64,000 nucleotides of DNA from Chenopodium formosanum. Taxonomy: Eukaryota; Streptophyta; Magnoliopsida; Caryophyllales; Amaranthaceae. Below are positions 12,409-24,123 of the stretch, in pieces (within the stretch, counting starts at the first letter, position 1; every line of letters starts with the position of its first letter). The position numbers were made by a program, and so were the translations under genes. The stretch lies in the NCBI GenBank assembly GCA_024500155.1, contig CM044865.1, positions 34,861,501-34,925,500 on the forward strand. The letters run 5' to 3'. Under the pieces are notes generated by a model, which was given only the letters and a program-made list of their open reading frames with translations, ran no database searches and was not told the origin of the DNA.

Positions 12409-13354
12409 CCCTCTTTGGGTTATTTTCTAAAGTGGGGAATGAACATTTTTATTTGAGATAGATTAGATTAGTTTAGCCTAATTTTATTGTCTCTCTCTTA
12501 GGGTTAGTTTAGGAGTAGTGTAGAGAGAGAAAGCTTGGATTTCCATGGAGTTTTTGAGAGGTTGAAGAAGCAACTTTGTGGAACTCCTTCTCATCTATTC
12601 AATAAGCATTTTCTAACTTTCTCTCATCTTTATTTCTTTGCTTAATTCTTAGTTTTTGCTTTTTGTTTATTGATTTGAGTAGATTAATTAGTTTATTTGT
12701 TTAATCTTGTTTTTATTCTTATTTTACCTTGTTTTTCCATGTCTTTCTTCATTATGTTAGCTTAGATTTTGTTCTAGGGAAATGGATGAAGGTTATGTTA
12801 ATAAATTGAATAATTGATTGTGATTAGTACGGAATTGTTTCTTGATTATTGTGTATGGATGATGCTTTTATGGATTAGAATATTTCTAGCTAATTGATTC
12901 TATGTTCTTAATTGTGCTTTCAATTGATTGTGCGAGAGTGAGTTGGTTGAGAGCCCTAATTTCTTCCATACCTTTGCTAGGCTGGTTGCACGAGAGTGAA
13001 TTAGTTTAGTACGATAATTAACATGCTTAATTGTGCGAGAGTGAGTTAAATGTGTTGATTGTTCCTAATCAAGGTCATTTTCATCTAATTGTATGATGTT
13101 ATTGAATGTATTGATGTGATTGGATTCCACTTTCCCTTGTTTTGGTTATTTGTTCTTAATTGTGTTTAGTTGAACCTCTCTCTATCTCACAAGCTTTCCT
13201 ACTAGTCTAGTTAGCACAAATTGATACACTTAGTCATTTTGGGTTCGACCCTTTACTTGCCACTAACTAGTTTAGTGTAAGTTTAGGTATTATAAATTTC
13301 TAATTTGGTTAGGGTTAGTAGACCAACAACCTACTCTTACCCTCGATCAAATTT

Positions 13355-13372
13355 TGGCGCCGTTGTCGGGGA
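13355..13372 (+). other. Primer-binding site of D
   Basis: TGGCGCCGTTGTCGGGGA follows the LTR end with a five-base spacer. It differs by one base from the site in A and B, which is complementary to the 3' end of plant tRNA-Asp. Confidence 0.8.
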
Positions 13373-13464
13373 CTAAGGCGTTCATTAGTTTGTGTTTATT
13401 AGATTAGCTAGGTTCTTGTATATTATTTGATTTTTGTTTGATTTTCTTTGTTCTTTGTATAAAA

Positions 13465-14061
13465 ATGGCATGCTTATCTTTTCCTCAATTTGATGGTGAA
13501 CCTTTCTATGCTTACTTTGAAAGACTAGATGGTTTCCTTAGTTACCATGGGTGTTCTCTTAGTGATGCTTATGGTATAGCTTATTGGGGCATGAATGAGT
13601 ATACTAGGGGAATGGTTGAGGACATGAATAATGGTAGATTTTGTAATTTGTCTATGCATGATGCTTGGGATTTCTTCACATGGTTTGCTAGGGATTCTTT
13701 TGATAGAGAATCTCATGTTTCTTGCTTTGATTCTCAATGCCAGGATTCTTTTAATTTTTGCATGAATTCACTTGATACTTCTTATGTGCCTTGTGATGAT
13801 CCAAGTATGCAAATTGACACATTTCCCCCTTATGCTCATTTTGATGAGGTGTGTGCTAAACTTGATGATGTGCAATTTGACTTTGATCATGAACCTCAAC
13901 TCAATAATATTGATGCCCAAATTCTCTCTCAAATGCAATATATCACCCAACAACTCCAAGAGCTTCAAGTGGAAAAAAAATTGAGAGAAGTGAGGCTTGC
14001 CCAAGTGATGAGTGCTATGTTTGATTTAGATGAACGTGAGGCACCTCACTTGGAGTGTTAG
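13465..14061 (+). pseudogene. Truncated gag-like ORF of element D
   Basis: The frame opens at the ATG shared with A and B (MACLSFPQFDGEPFYAYFER) and runs for 198 codons. It covers the capsid-like N-terminal part and the Gln/Leu-rich coiled-coil stretch. It aligns with the first third of the 580-residue ORF of A. It then stops where the element is cut: at about 14060 the sequence switches within a codon into 40-bp satellite, at the microhomology AGAGT. The remainder of D (acidic region, 3' noncoding sequence, second LTR) is missing here. A 43-bp piece of the D tail survives at 23768-23810. Confidence 0.85.
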
Positions 14062-17000
14062 AGTCAAACATATTCAACCAAAGATTTTTGAATCAAATCA
14101 ATCAAACACATTCAAACATAGCTTTTTGAATCAAATGGAAGTCAAACACATTTAAACAAAGCTTTTTTTAATCGAATAAAAGTCAAATGCATTCAACGAA
14201 ACTAATTGAATCAAATGAAAGTCAAACATATTCAAACAAAGCTTTTTAAATTAATTGAAGTTTAAACACATTCAAACAAAGCGCTTTGAATCAAATAAAA
14301 CTCAAATCATATTCAAACAAATATTTTTGAATCGAATATAAGTAAAACACATTCAAACAAAGCTTTTTGAATCGAATGAAAGTCAAACACATTCAAATAA
14401 AGCTTTTTGAATCAAATTAGAGTGAAATGCAAGTCAAATTGTTTGATTTAAAAGATAGTTAAACACATTCAAATAAAGCTTTTACAATTGAATGAAAGTA
14501 AACCACATTTAAACAAAGCTTTTTGAATTAAATGAAAGTCAAACACATTCAAACAAATCTTTTTGAATTTAATGAAAGTCAAACACATTCAAATAAATCT
14601 TTTTGAATCAAATGAAAGTCAAACACATTCAAACGAAACTTTTTAAATCACAATAATGTTAAACACATTCAAACAAAGCTTTCTGAATCAAATGAAAGAG
14701 AACACATTCAAACAAAACTTTTTGAATAAAATGAAAGTTAAACACATTCACACAAAGCTTTTTGAGTCGAATGAAAGTCAAATGCATTTAACGATCTAGT
14801 TGAATCTAGTGAAAACACATTTAAACAAAGGTTATTGAATCACATGAAAGTCAAACACATTCAAACAAAGATTTTCGAATCAAATGAAAGTCAAATATAT
14901 TCGAACAAAGCTTTTTGAATCAAATGAATCAAACACATTCAAACAAATATTTTTGAATAAAATGAAAGTCTAATGCATTCAACAAAGCTAACTGAATCAA
15001 ACGAAAGTCAAACACATTAAACCAAAGCTTTTTTTAATCAAATAAAAGTCAAACACATTCAAACAAAGCTTTTTGAATTGAATGAAAGTAAAATGCATTC
15101 AACGAACTTATTGAATCAAATGAAAGTCAAACCCATTCAAAAAAGGCTTTTTGAATCAAATGAAAGTCAAACAAATTCAAACAAATATTTTTTAATTAAA
15201 TGAAAGTAAATCACATTCAAACAAGCTTCTTGAATCAAATTTAAGTAAAACACCTTCAAAAAAAGATTATTAAATAAAGTGAAAGTCAAAAATATTTAAA
15301 CAAAGCTTTTTGAATCAAATGAATCAAACACATTCAAACAAAGCTTTTTATATCAAATGGAAGTAAAACACATTTAAACAAAATTTTTTTAATTGAATAA
15401 ATGTCAAATATATTCAACGGAACTAATTGAATCAAATGAAAGTCAAACACAATCGGACAAAGCTTTTTGAATTAAATGAAATTCGAACACATTCAAACAA
15501 AGCGCTTTGAATAAAATAAAAGTCAATCATATTCAAACAAATCTTTTTGAATCGAATGAAAGTAAAACACATACAAACAAAGCTTTTTGAATCGAATGAA
15601 AGTCCAACACATTAAAACAAAGCTTCTTGAGTCAAATGAATCTTAAAAACATTCAAACAAAGTTTTTTAAACAAATGAAAGTTAAACATATTAAAATAAA
15701 GCTTTTTCAATCAAATGAAAGTTAAACACATTCAAACAAAAATTTTTAAATCAAATGAAAGTCAAACTCATTCAAACAAAGCTTTCTGAATTAAATGAAT
15801 GTCAATAAAATTTAAACAAACCTTCTTGTGTCAAATGAAACTAAAACTTAATTAAACAAATCTTCTTGAATTGAATGAAAGACATACACATTTAAACAAA
15901 ACATTTTAAATCAAATGAAAGTAAAACACATTTACACAAAAGCTTTTTGAATTAAATGAAAGTCAAAGAAAATCAAACAAAGCTTTTTGAATCAAATTAA
16001 AGTGAAATGCATTAAAAAAATCTAACTAAATCAAATGAAGGTCAAACACATTGAAAACAAGTTGTTTGATTCAAAACAAAGTTTAACACATTTAAATAAA
16101 ACTTTTACAATTGAATGAAAGTAAAATACATTTAAACAAAGCTTTTTGAATCAAATGAAAGTTAAACACATTTAAACAAATCTTTTTTAATTAAATGAAA
16201 GTCAAACACATTCAAACAAATCTTTTTGAATCAAACGAAAGTCAAACACATTCAAACGAAACTGTTTAAATCAAATGAAAGTTAATTACATTCAAACAAA
16301 GCTTTTTGAATCAAATGAAAGTCAAACACATTCTAACAAACCTCTTTGAATCAAATGAAAGTCAAACACATTTAAACAAATTTTTTTGAATCAAATGAAC
16401 GACAAATGCATTTAACGAACTAATTAAATTTAATGAAAGTCTAACACATTTAAGCAACGGTTTTTGAATCAAATTAAAGTCGAACAAAGTCAATTAAATC
16501 TTTTTTAATCAAGTAAAAAGTAAAACACATTCAAACAAAGGTTTTTAAATCAAATAAAAAACACATACACATTCAGACAGAGCGTTTTAAATCAAATGAA
16601 AGTAAAAAGCAATCAATCAAGCTTTTTAAATCAGATGAAAGTCAAACACATTCAAATAAAGCTTATCATATAAATGTCAAACATATTCAAACAAAGCTTT
16701 TTGAATCCAATGAATCAAACACATTCAAAAAATGATTTTTGAATCTAATTGAAGTGAAACACATTCAGACAAAGCTTTTAATCTCTTATGAAAGTCAAAT
16801 GCATTCAACGAAACTAATCAAATCAAATGAAAGTCAAACACGTTCGAAAAAAACCTTTTGAATCATATGAAATTCAAACACATTCAAACAAAGCACTTTG
16901 AATCAAATAAAAGTCAAACACATTCTAACAAATCTTATTAAATCAAACGAAAGTCAAACACATTCAAACAAATCTTTTTGAATCGAATGGAAGTAAAACA

Positions 17001-20000
17001 CATTTAAACAAAGCTTTTTGAATGGAATGAAAGTCAAACACATTCAAACAAAGCTTTTTGAATCAAATAAAACTTAAAAACATTCAAACAAAAATTTTTG
17101 AATCGAATGAAAATCAAACTTATTCTAACAAAGCTTTTTCAATCAAAATAAAGTTAAACACATTAAAACAAAGATTATTGAATCAAATGAAAGTCAAACG
17201 TATTCAAACAAAGCTTTTTAAATTAAATGAATGTCAAACACATTCAAACAAAGCATTTTGAATCAAATGAAATTTTAACACATTCAAACAAAGCTTCTTT
17301 AATTGAATGAAAGTCTTACACATTCAAACAAAGCATTTTATGTTAAATGAAAGTAAAAAAATATTCACACAAAGCTTTTTGAATTAAATGAAAGTCTATG
17401 AAGTTCAAACAAAGCTTTTTAAATCAAATGGAATTCAAACTCATTCAAACAAAGCTTTTTAAATAAAATGAAAGTGAAACCTATTCAAACAATATTTTTT
17501 AATCAAATGAAAGTCAAACACATTCAAACTAATCTGTTTGAATTAAATGAAAGTTAAACACATTCAAATAAAGCTTTTTACAATTGAATGAAAGTCAAAC
17601 AAACGTTTAAATAAAGCTTTTTGAATCAAATGAAAGTTAAACACATTCAAACAAAGCTCTTTGAATCAAATAAAAGTCAAACACATTCAAACAAAGCTTT
17701 TTGAATCAAATGAAAGTCAAACACATTCTAACAAAGCTTTTTCAATCAAATGAAAGTCAAATGTATTTAACGAACTAATTGAATCAAATGAAAGTCAAAC
17801 ACATTCAAACAAATCTTCTTGAATCGAATGAACGTCAAATACATTTAACGTACTAATTGAATCTAATGAAAGTCAAACCCATCTAATCAAATCTTTTTGA
17901 ATCAAATGAAAGTTAACCAAATTCAATCAAATCATTTTTAATCAAATAAAAATTCAAACACATTCAAACTAAGCTTTTTGAAGTAATGGACAGTCAAACA
18001 CATTCAAACAAAGCTTTTTGAATTAAATAAAAGTCAAACACATTCAAACAAATCTTTTTGAATTTAATGAAAGTCAAACACATTCAAATAAATCTTTTTG
18101 AATCAAATGAAAGTCAAACACATTCAAGCGAAACTTTTTAAATCACATGAATGTTAAACACATTCAAACAAAGCTTTCTAAATCAAATGAAAGAGAACAC
18201 ATTCAAACATAATTTTTTGAATAAAATGAAAGTTAAACACATTCACACAAAGTTTTTTGAGTCGAATGAAAGTCAAATGCATTTAACGATCTAGTTGAAT
18301 TTAATGAAAACACATTTAAACAAAGGTTATTGAATCACATGGAAGTCAAACACATTTAAACAAAGATTTTCGAATAAAATGAAAGTTAAATATATTCGAA
18401 CAAAGCTTTTTGAATCAAATAAATCAAACACATTCAAACAAATCTTTTTGAATAAAATGAAAGTCTAATGCATTCAACAAAGCTAACTAAATCAAATGAA
18501 AGTCAAACACATTAAACCAAAGCTTTTTTTAATCAAATGAAAGTCAAACACATTCAAACAAAGCTTTTTGAATCGAATGAAAGTAAAATGCATTCAACGA
18601 ACTTATTGAATCAAATGAAAGTCAAACCCATTCAAAAAAAGCTTTTTGAATCAAATGAAAGTCAAACAAATTCAAACAAATATTTTTTAATTTAATGAAA
18701 GTCAATCACATTCAAACAAGCTTTTTGAATCAAATTTAAGTAAAACACCTTCAAGAAAAGATTATTAAATAAAGTGAAAGTCAAAAATATTTAAACAAAG
18801 CTTTTTGAATCAAATGAATTAAACATATTCAAACAAAGCTTTTTATATCAAATGGAAGTAAAACACATTTAAACAAAGCTTTTTTAATTGAATAAATGTT
18901 AAATATATTCAACGGAACTAATTGAATCAAATGAAAGTCAAACACATTCGGACAAAGCTTTTTGAATTAAATGAAATTCGAACACATTCAAACAACGCGC
19001 TTTGAATAAAATAAAAGTCAATCATATTCAAACAAATCTTTTTGAATCGAATGAAAGTAAAACACATACAAACATAGCTTTTTGAATCGAATGAAAGTCC
19101 AACACATTAAAACAAAGCTTCTTGAGTCAATTGAATCTTAAAAACATTCAAACAAAGTTTTTTAATCAAATGAAAGTTAAACATATTCAAACAAAGCTTT
19201 TTCAATCAAATGAAAGTTAAACACATTCAAACAAAGATTTTTGAATCAAATGAAAGTCAAACTCATTCAAACAAAGCTTTTTGAATTAAATGAATGTCAA
19301 TCACATTTAAACAAACCTTTTTGTATCAAATGAAACTAAAACTTAATTAAACAAATCTTCTTGAATTGAATGAAAGACATACACATTTAAACAAAACATT
19401 TTAAATCAAATGAAAGTAAAACATATTTACACAAAAGCTTTTTGAATTAAATGAAAGTTAATGAAAATCAAACAAAGCTTTTTGAATCAAATTAAAGTGA
19501 AATGCATTAAAAAAATCTAACTAAATCAAATGAAGGTCAAACACATTGAAAACAAGTTGTTTGATTCAAAACAAAGTTTAACACATTTAAATAAAACTTT
19601 TACAATTGAATGAAAGTAATATACATTTAAACAAAGCTTTTTGAATCAAATGAAAGTTAAACACATTTAAACAAATCTTTTTTAATTAAATGAAAGTCAA
19701 ACACATTCAAATAAATCTTTTTGAATCAAACGAAAGTCAAACACATTCAAACGAAACTATTTAAATCAAATGAAAGTTAATTACATTCAAACAAAGCTTT
19801 TTGAATCAAATGAAAGTCAAACACATTCTAACAAAGCTCTTTGAATCAAATGAAAGTCAAACACAATTAAACAAATCTTTTTGAATCAAATGAACGACAA
19901 ATGCATTTAACGAACTAATTAAATCTAATGAAAGTCTAACACATTTAAGCAACGGTTTTTGAATCAAATTAAAGTCAAACAAAGTCAATTAAATCTTTTT

Positions 20001-22009
20001 TAATCAAATAAAAAGTAAAACACATTCAAACAAAGGTTTTTAAATCAAATAAAAAACACATACACATTCAGACAGAGCGTTTTAAATCAAATGAAAGTAA
20101 AAAGCAATCAATCAAGCTTTTTAAATCAAATGAAAGTTAAACACATTCAAATGAAGCTTATCATATGAATGTCAAACATATTCAAACAAAGCTTTTTGAA
20201 TCCAATGAATCAAACACATTCAAAAAATGATTTTTGAATCAAATTGAAGTGAAACATATTCAGACAAAGCTTTTAAATTCTTATAAAAGTCAAATGCATT
20301 CAACGAAACTAATCAAATCAAATGAAAGTCAAACACGTTCGAAAAAAACCTTTTAAATCAAATGAAATTTAAACACATTCAAACAAAGCACTTTGAATCA
20401 AATAAAAGTCAAACACATTCTAACAAATCTTATTAAGTCAAACAAAAGTCAAACACATTCAAACAAATCTTTTTAAATCGAATAAAAGTAAAACACATTT
20501 AAACAAAGGTTTTTGAATGGAATGAAAGTCAAACACATTCAAACAAAGCTTTTTGAATCAAATAAAACTTAAAAACATTCAAACAAAAATTTTTGAATCG
20601 AATGATAGTCAAACGCATTCAAACAAAGCTTTTTAAATTAAATGAATGTCAAACACATTCAAACAAAGCATTTTGAATCAAATGAAATTTTAACACATTC
20701 AAACAAAGCTTCTTGAATTGAATGAAAGTCTTACACATTCAAACAAAGCATTTTATGTCAAATGAAAGTCAAAAAATATTCACACAAAGCTTTTAGAATT
20801 AAATGAAAGTCTATGAAATTCAAACAAAGCTTTTTAAATCAAATGGAAGTCAAACTCATTCAAACAAAGCTTTTTGAATTAAATGAAAGTGAAATCCATT
20901 CAAACAATATTTTTTAATCAAATGAAAGTCAAACACATTCAAACAAAGCTGTTTGAATTAAATGAAAGTTAAACACATTCAAATAAAGCTTTTTACAATT
21001 GAATGAAAGTCAAACACACGTTCAAATAAAGCTTTTTGAATCAAATGAAAGTTAAACACATTCAAACAAAGCTCTTTGAATCAAATGAAAGTCAAACACA
21101 TTCAAACAAAGCTTTTTGAATCAAATGAAAGTCAAACACATTCTAACAAAGCTTTTTCAATCAAATGAAAGTCAAATGCATTTAACGATCTAATTGAATC
21201 AAATGAAAGTCAAACACATTCAAACAAAGCATTTTAAATCAATTGAATGTCAAACACATTAAACAAAGCATTTTAAATCAATTAAAAGTCAAAGAAATTC
21301 AAACAAATCTTTTTGAATTAAATGAAAGTCAAAAAAATTCAAACAAATCTTTTTGAATCAAATAAAAGTCAAACACATTCAAACAAAGCTTTTTGAATCA
21401 AATGAAAGTCAAACACATTCAAACAAAGCTTTTTTAATCAAAAGAAAGGCAAACACATTCAAAAAAATCTTTTTAAATCAATTGAAAGTTAAATGCATTA
21501 AAAAAAGCTAATTCAATCAAATGAAAATCAAACACATTGAAACAAAGTTGTTTGAATTAAATGAAAGTTAAACATATTCAAACAAAGATTTCACAATTGA
21601 ATGAAAATCAAACACTTTAAACAAAGCTTTTTGAATAAAATGAAAAATAACACATTAAAACAACGCTTTTTGAAACAAATGAAAGTCAAACTCATTCAAA
21701 CAAATCTTTTTTAATCAAATGAAAGCAAACCCATTCAAACAAAGCTTTTTATATAAAATGAAAGTATAACACATACAAACAAAGCTTTTTTAATAAAATG
21801 AAAGTCAAATGCATTTAACAATGCAGATTGAATTAAATGAAAATCAAACACATTCAAACATAGCTTTTTAAATAAAATAAAAGACAAACACATTCACATC
21901 AAGCTTTTTGAATCAAATAAAAGTCAAAGATATTCAAACAAAGCTTTTTGAATCAAATGAAAGTCAAACACATTTAAACAAAGCTTTTAGAATCGAATAT
22001 AAGTGTAAA
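14062..22009 (+). repeat. ~40-bp satellite array S2
   Basis: Same monomers and orientation as S1. Its first ~3.9 kb follows S1 from ~172 to ~4080 variant by variant, and its last ~0.8 kb follows the end of S1 up to the LTR. In between it lacks the S1 segment of roughly 4100-7200. Instead it carries an internal tandem duplication: ~14517-17990 is repeated at ~18010-21230, offset about 3.45-3.49 kb. The ORF at 17058-17261 is a repeat by-product. Confidence 0.95.
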
Positions 22010-23123
22010 TGTAGGGAATATTTTAAGCGTTAACCCCTAGCTTGAACCCCAGTGTGATCATACACTAAAGTACGGTGGCGTCCAAAGGGAAAGAAGATAG
22101 AGCAAAAGAGTTGTCAACAAGTTGTTAAAGGAACTTGTAAACCGTTCTCGAGGTGATGTTACACCCCTTAACGATCCAAGAGATCGTCAACTCCATAAGG
22201 CTTGAACCAAATAGGGTTCGGGGATAAAGGTACAATTCCAACCTAAAAGAGATTGAACCTTCCCTAATAATAGGCCTCTACTTTATTCTGATCGTATTCA
22301 TGTGCGCTTTCTGACTAACATGCAATCAATAGGATTAACCTAAACCTGTTTATCTATGTTGGTTGAATATTAATGCACAAATAAACCTATTATTGGCGAT
22401 CACTTGAATTATAATCAAATTAACCATAAAGAAGATTATTAATTATCTTATTAAGCGTGATTACAAGTATAAAATTCCCTTTAAACATGTGTTGAGGGTA
22501 AAAATACCCTGTATACATGGACCAATCCCGTAGTGACACGTGGCCCAGTTATAGGGTGACACGTGTCACTATGGGAAGATGCCACGTATCTAGCTCAAGA
22601 GCACTCAAAGGTTCAGGCCAATCTCGTAGCGACACGTGGCCCATTTAGAGGGTGACACGTGTCGTCACGGGAAGATGCCACGTGTTTAGGGCATGTATTC
22701 CCCTTAAATCAGCACGCAAAAGAGGCCTAACAACGTCAGGGCCCAAATCTTGAGAGATATCATTGAAAGATGCAAAGCGGCACCCCCAAAGTAATACGTG
22801 GCATTCACTGATTGCGCAGCCAATCACATCACGCAATTCTTGGGTACAAACCCTAGAATGGGGCACGAGTCCCACCCCAATAAATACCCGAATCATTTAT
22901 GATGGGAGGGGTGGATTAAGACATTACAACAAAAAGAGCATTTAATAGCTCCAACTTCTCTCTACTTTCTCTCTCTAGCCTTTTCCGTTTCCGATCACTA
23001 ACTTGATCGTCGGAGGCGAATATTTCGACAACTGGAATATTCGTTGTTTTGCAGGTCGGACCGTCTCGTTGCCTGGAGAGAGCGTGACCATTATCCAAGG
23101 AAATCCAAAAAACACCCGAAACA
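22010..23123 (+). repeat. LTR of element T2
   Basis: Second copy of the T LTR, nearly the same length as T1 and starting at the same satellite junction. It keeps the G-box inverted repeats: CACGTG cores appear four times between about 22535 and 22665, with a further CACGTG near 22680. It ends CCGAAACA two bases before the primer-binding site. Confidence 0.88.
22527..22690 (+). promoter_or_regulatory. G-box hairpin repeat in T2 LTR
   Basis: Two consecutive modules, each of the form GACACGTGGCCC - spacer - GACACGTGTC followed by GGGAAGATGCCACGT. The first module retains an almost perfect 16-bp stem. The second, starting near 22629, is better preserved here than in T1. The repeated ACGTG cores resemble plant G-box/ABRE sites; any binding is inferred. 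Confidence 0.6.
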
Positions 23124-23125
23124 TT

Positions 23126-23143
23126 TGGCGCCGTCTGTGGGGA
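23126..23143 (+). other. Primer-binding site of T2
   Basis: TGGCGCCGTCTGTGGGGA, identical to the T1 site and at the same distance from the LTR end. Confidence 0.85.
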
Positions 23144-23155
23144 TACTCGTACGTT

Positions 23156-23767
23156 ATGGCGATAGACGGTCAGACACCTAATCCGGGCGAGGACGGACAT
23201 GTAGAGGATATAATCCCTACAATCCATACCAGTGATCCGCTGATTACCACATTTCAAGAAGTTGATGACCCTCCTGTTACCGCAGCCTCTCTTAAGGCCG
23301 CGCTTAACAAACTTAGGAAGGAGATTAAGAGCAATGGAGCCTCTACCTCCAGGCAGCCGCCCAGGAGAGAGGAACAGGGGGCTCCAAAGAAGACACACAG
23401 CAAAGCAGGCCATGCAACGGACGCTGGAAACACTCCCTTTCAAAGGCCGACAGGAAGGTCCCCAAGGGTACCATGGACAAATTTCTCTCATTTGTTGGCG
23501 AAAACACAGTCGGCTGTGGGGAAGGGTAGGCAGCCTTGAAGAGAGGAGCCTGAGCCGTCTAGACGGTGGAAGGACGCAAGGGATTACATTCGGCATAAGC
23601 AGCGGGAACGTGCCGCCTACTCGGACCGCACCCCAACTCCTATTCCAGTTGTCCATACTCCAACTCCTATTCCATCCCAATCACTTCAATATCAACCTCC
23701 TCAGGGGTTCAATTGCTTGATGCAGCCGAATACCCAATTCTTCGGACAATATGGGCCTTACGGACAG
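23156..23767 (+). pseudogene. Truncated gag of T2
   Basis: The frame starts at the ATG equivalent to 9213 in T1 and is open for 127 codons. It ends at a TGA at 23537-23539 where T1 has CGA, a C-to-T change at a CpG. It keeps the CAG at the codon that is TAG in T1. The frame can be followed further, with an internal deletion of roughly 110 bases near 23626 relative to T1. It is cut at about 23767, where it joins a fragment of the D ORF. The capsid core is lost, so no functional Gag can result. Confidence 0.8.
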
Positions 23768-23810
23768 GCCACCCAAAAAGATTTTTAGGAGGTTTTGCCA
23801 TTTTATTCTA
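23768..23810 (+). pseudogene. 43-bp tail fragment of D gag-like ORF
   Basis: The stretch starting GCCACCCAAAAAGATTTT matches the A ORF at about 34217-34258, with a GAG codon changed to TAG. It sits between the T2 gag and satellite. It shows that this unit once carried D as well and lost D's LTR and most of its ORF in one deletion. The left breakpoint shares GCC with both partners. Confidence 0.7.
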
Positions 23811-24123
23811 TTAAATTAAATACAAGTTAACCACATTCACACAAAGCTTTTTGAATCAAATAAAGGTCAAAGAAATTCAATCAAAGCTTTTTTAATCAAA
23901 TAAAAGTCAAACACATTCAAACAAAGGTTTTTGAATCAAATGAAAGTGAAATGCATTCAACAAAACTAATTAAATCAAATGAAAGTAAAAAACATTCAAA
24001 CAAAGCTGTTTAAATTAAATGAAAGTTGAACACATTCAAACAAAGCTTTTACAATAAAATGAAAGTCAAACACATTAAACTAAGCTTTTTAAATCTAATG
24101 AAAGTAAAATGCATTAAACAATG
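23811..24123 (+). repeat. Satellite remnant S3 left of element C
   Basis: About eight forward monomers. The last five bases, CAATG at 24119-24123, are the target duplication of element C. The partner copy is CATTG at 41821-41825, on the far side of the inversion. Confidence 0.9.

Larger units (their letters stand above)
10790..13349 (+). repeat. LTR of element D (relative of A/B)
   Basis: The LTR begins TGATAAGTGGCTTTTATG inside the T1 gag and ends CTCGATCA five bases before a primer-binding site. Its first ~200 bases and last ~950 bases match the LTRs of A and B closely enough to align by eye. The middle differs: it holds an (ATTTT)n tract near 11085-11125, a ~750-bp A/C-rich block, and a short CpG-rich stretch near 11967-11995. 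At ~2.56 kb it is about 1 kb longer than the A/B LTR. Greater divergence marks D as older than A and B. Confidence 0.85.

Noticed and set aside
8065..22009. A single intact retrotransposon with satellite as its internal region, bounded by LTRs T1 and T2
   Set aside because: No polypurine tract precedes the T2 LTR, no target duplication is found, and T1's gag is cut by D. Tandem segmental duplication explains the shared junctions better, though an origin of the satellite from an element's 3' region is not excluded.
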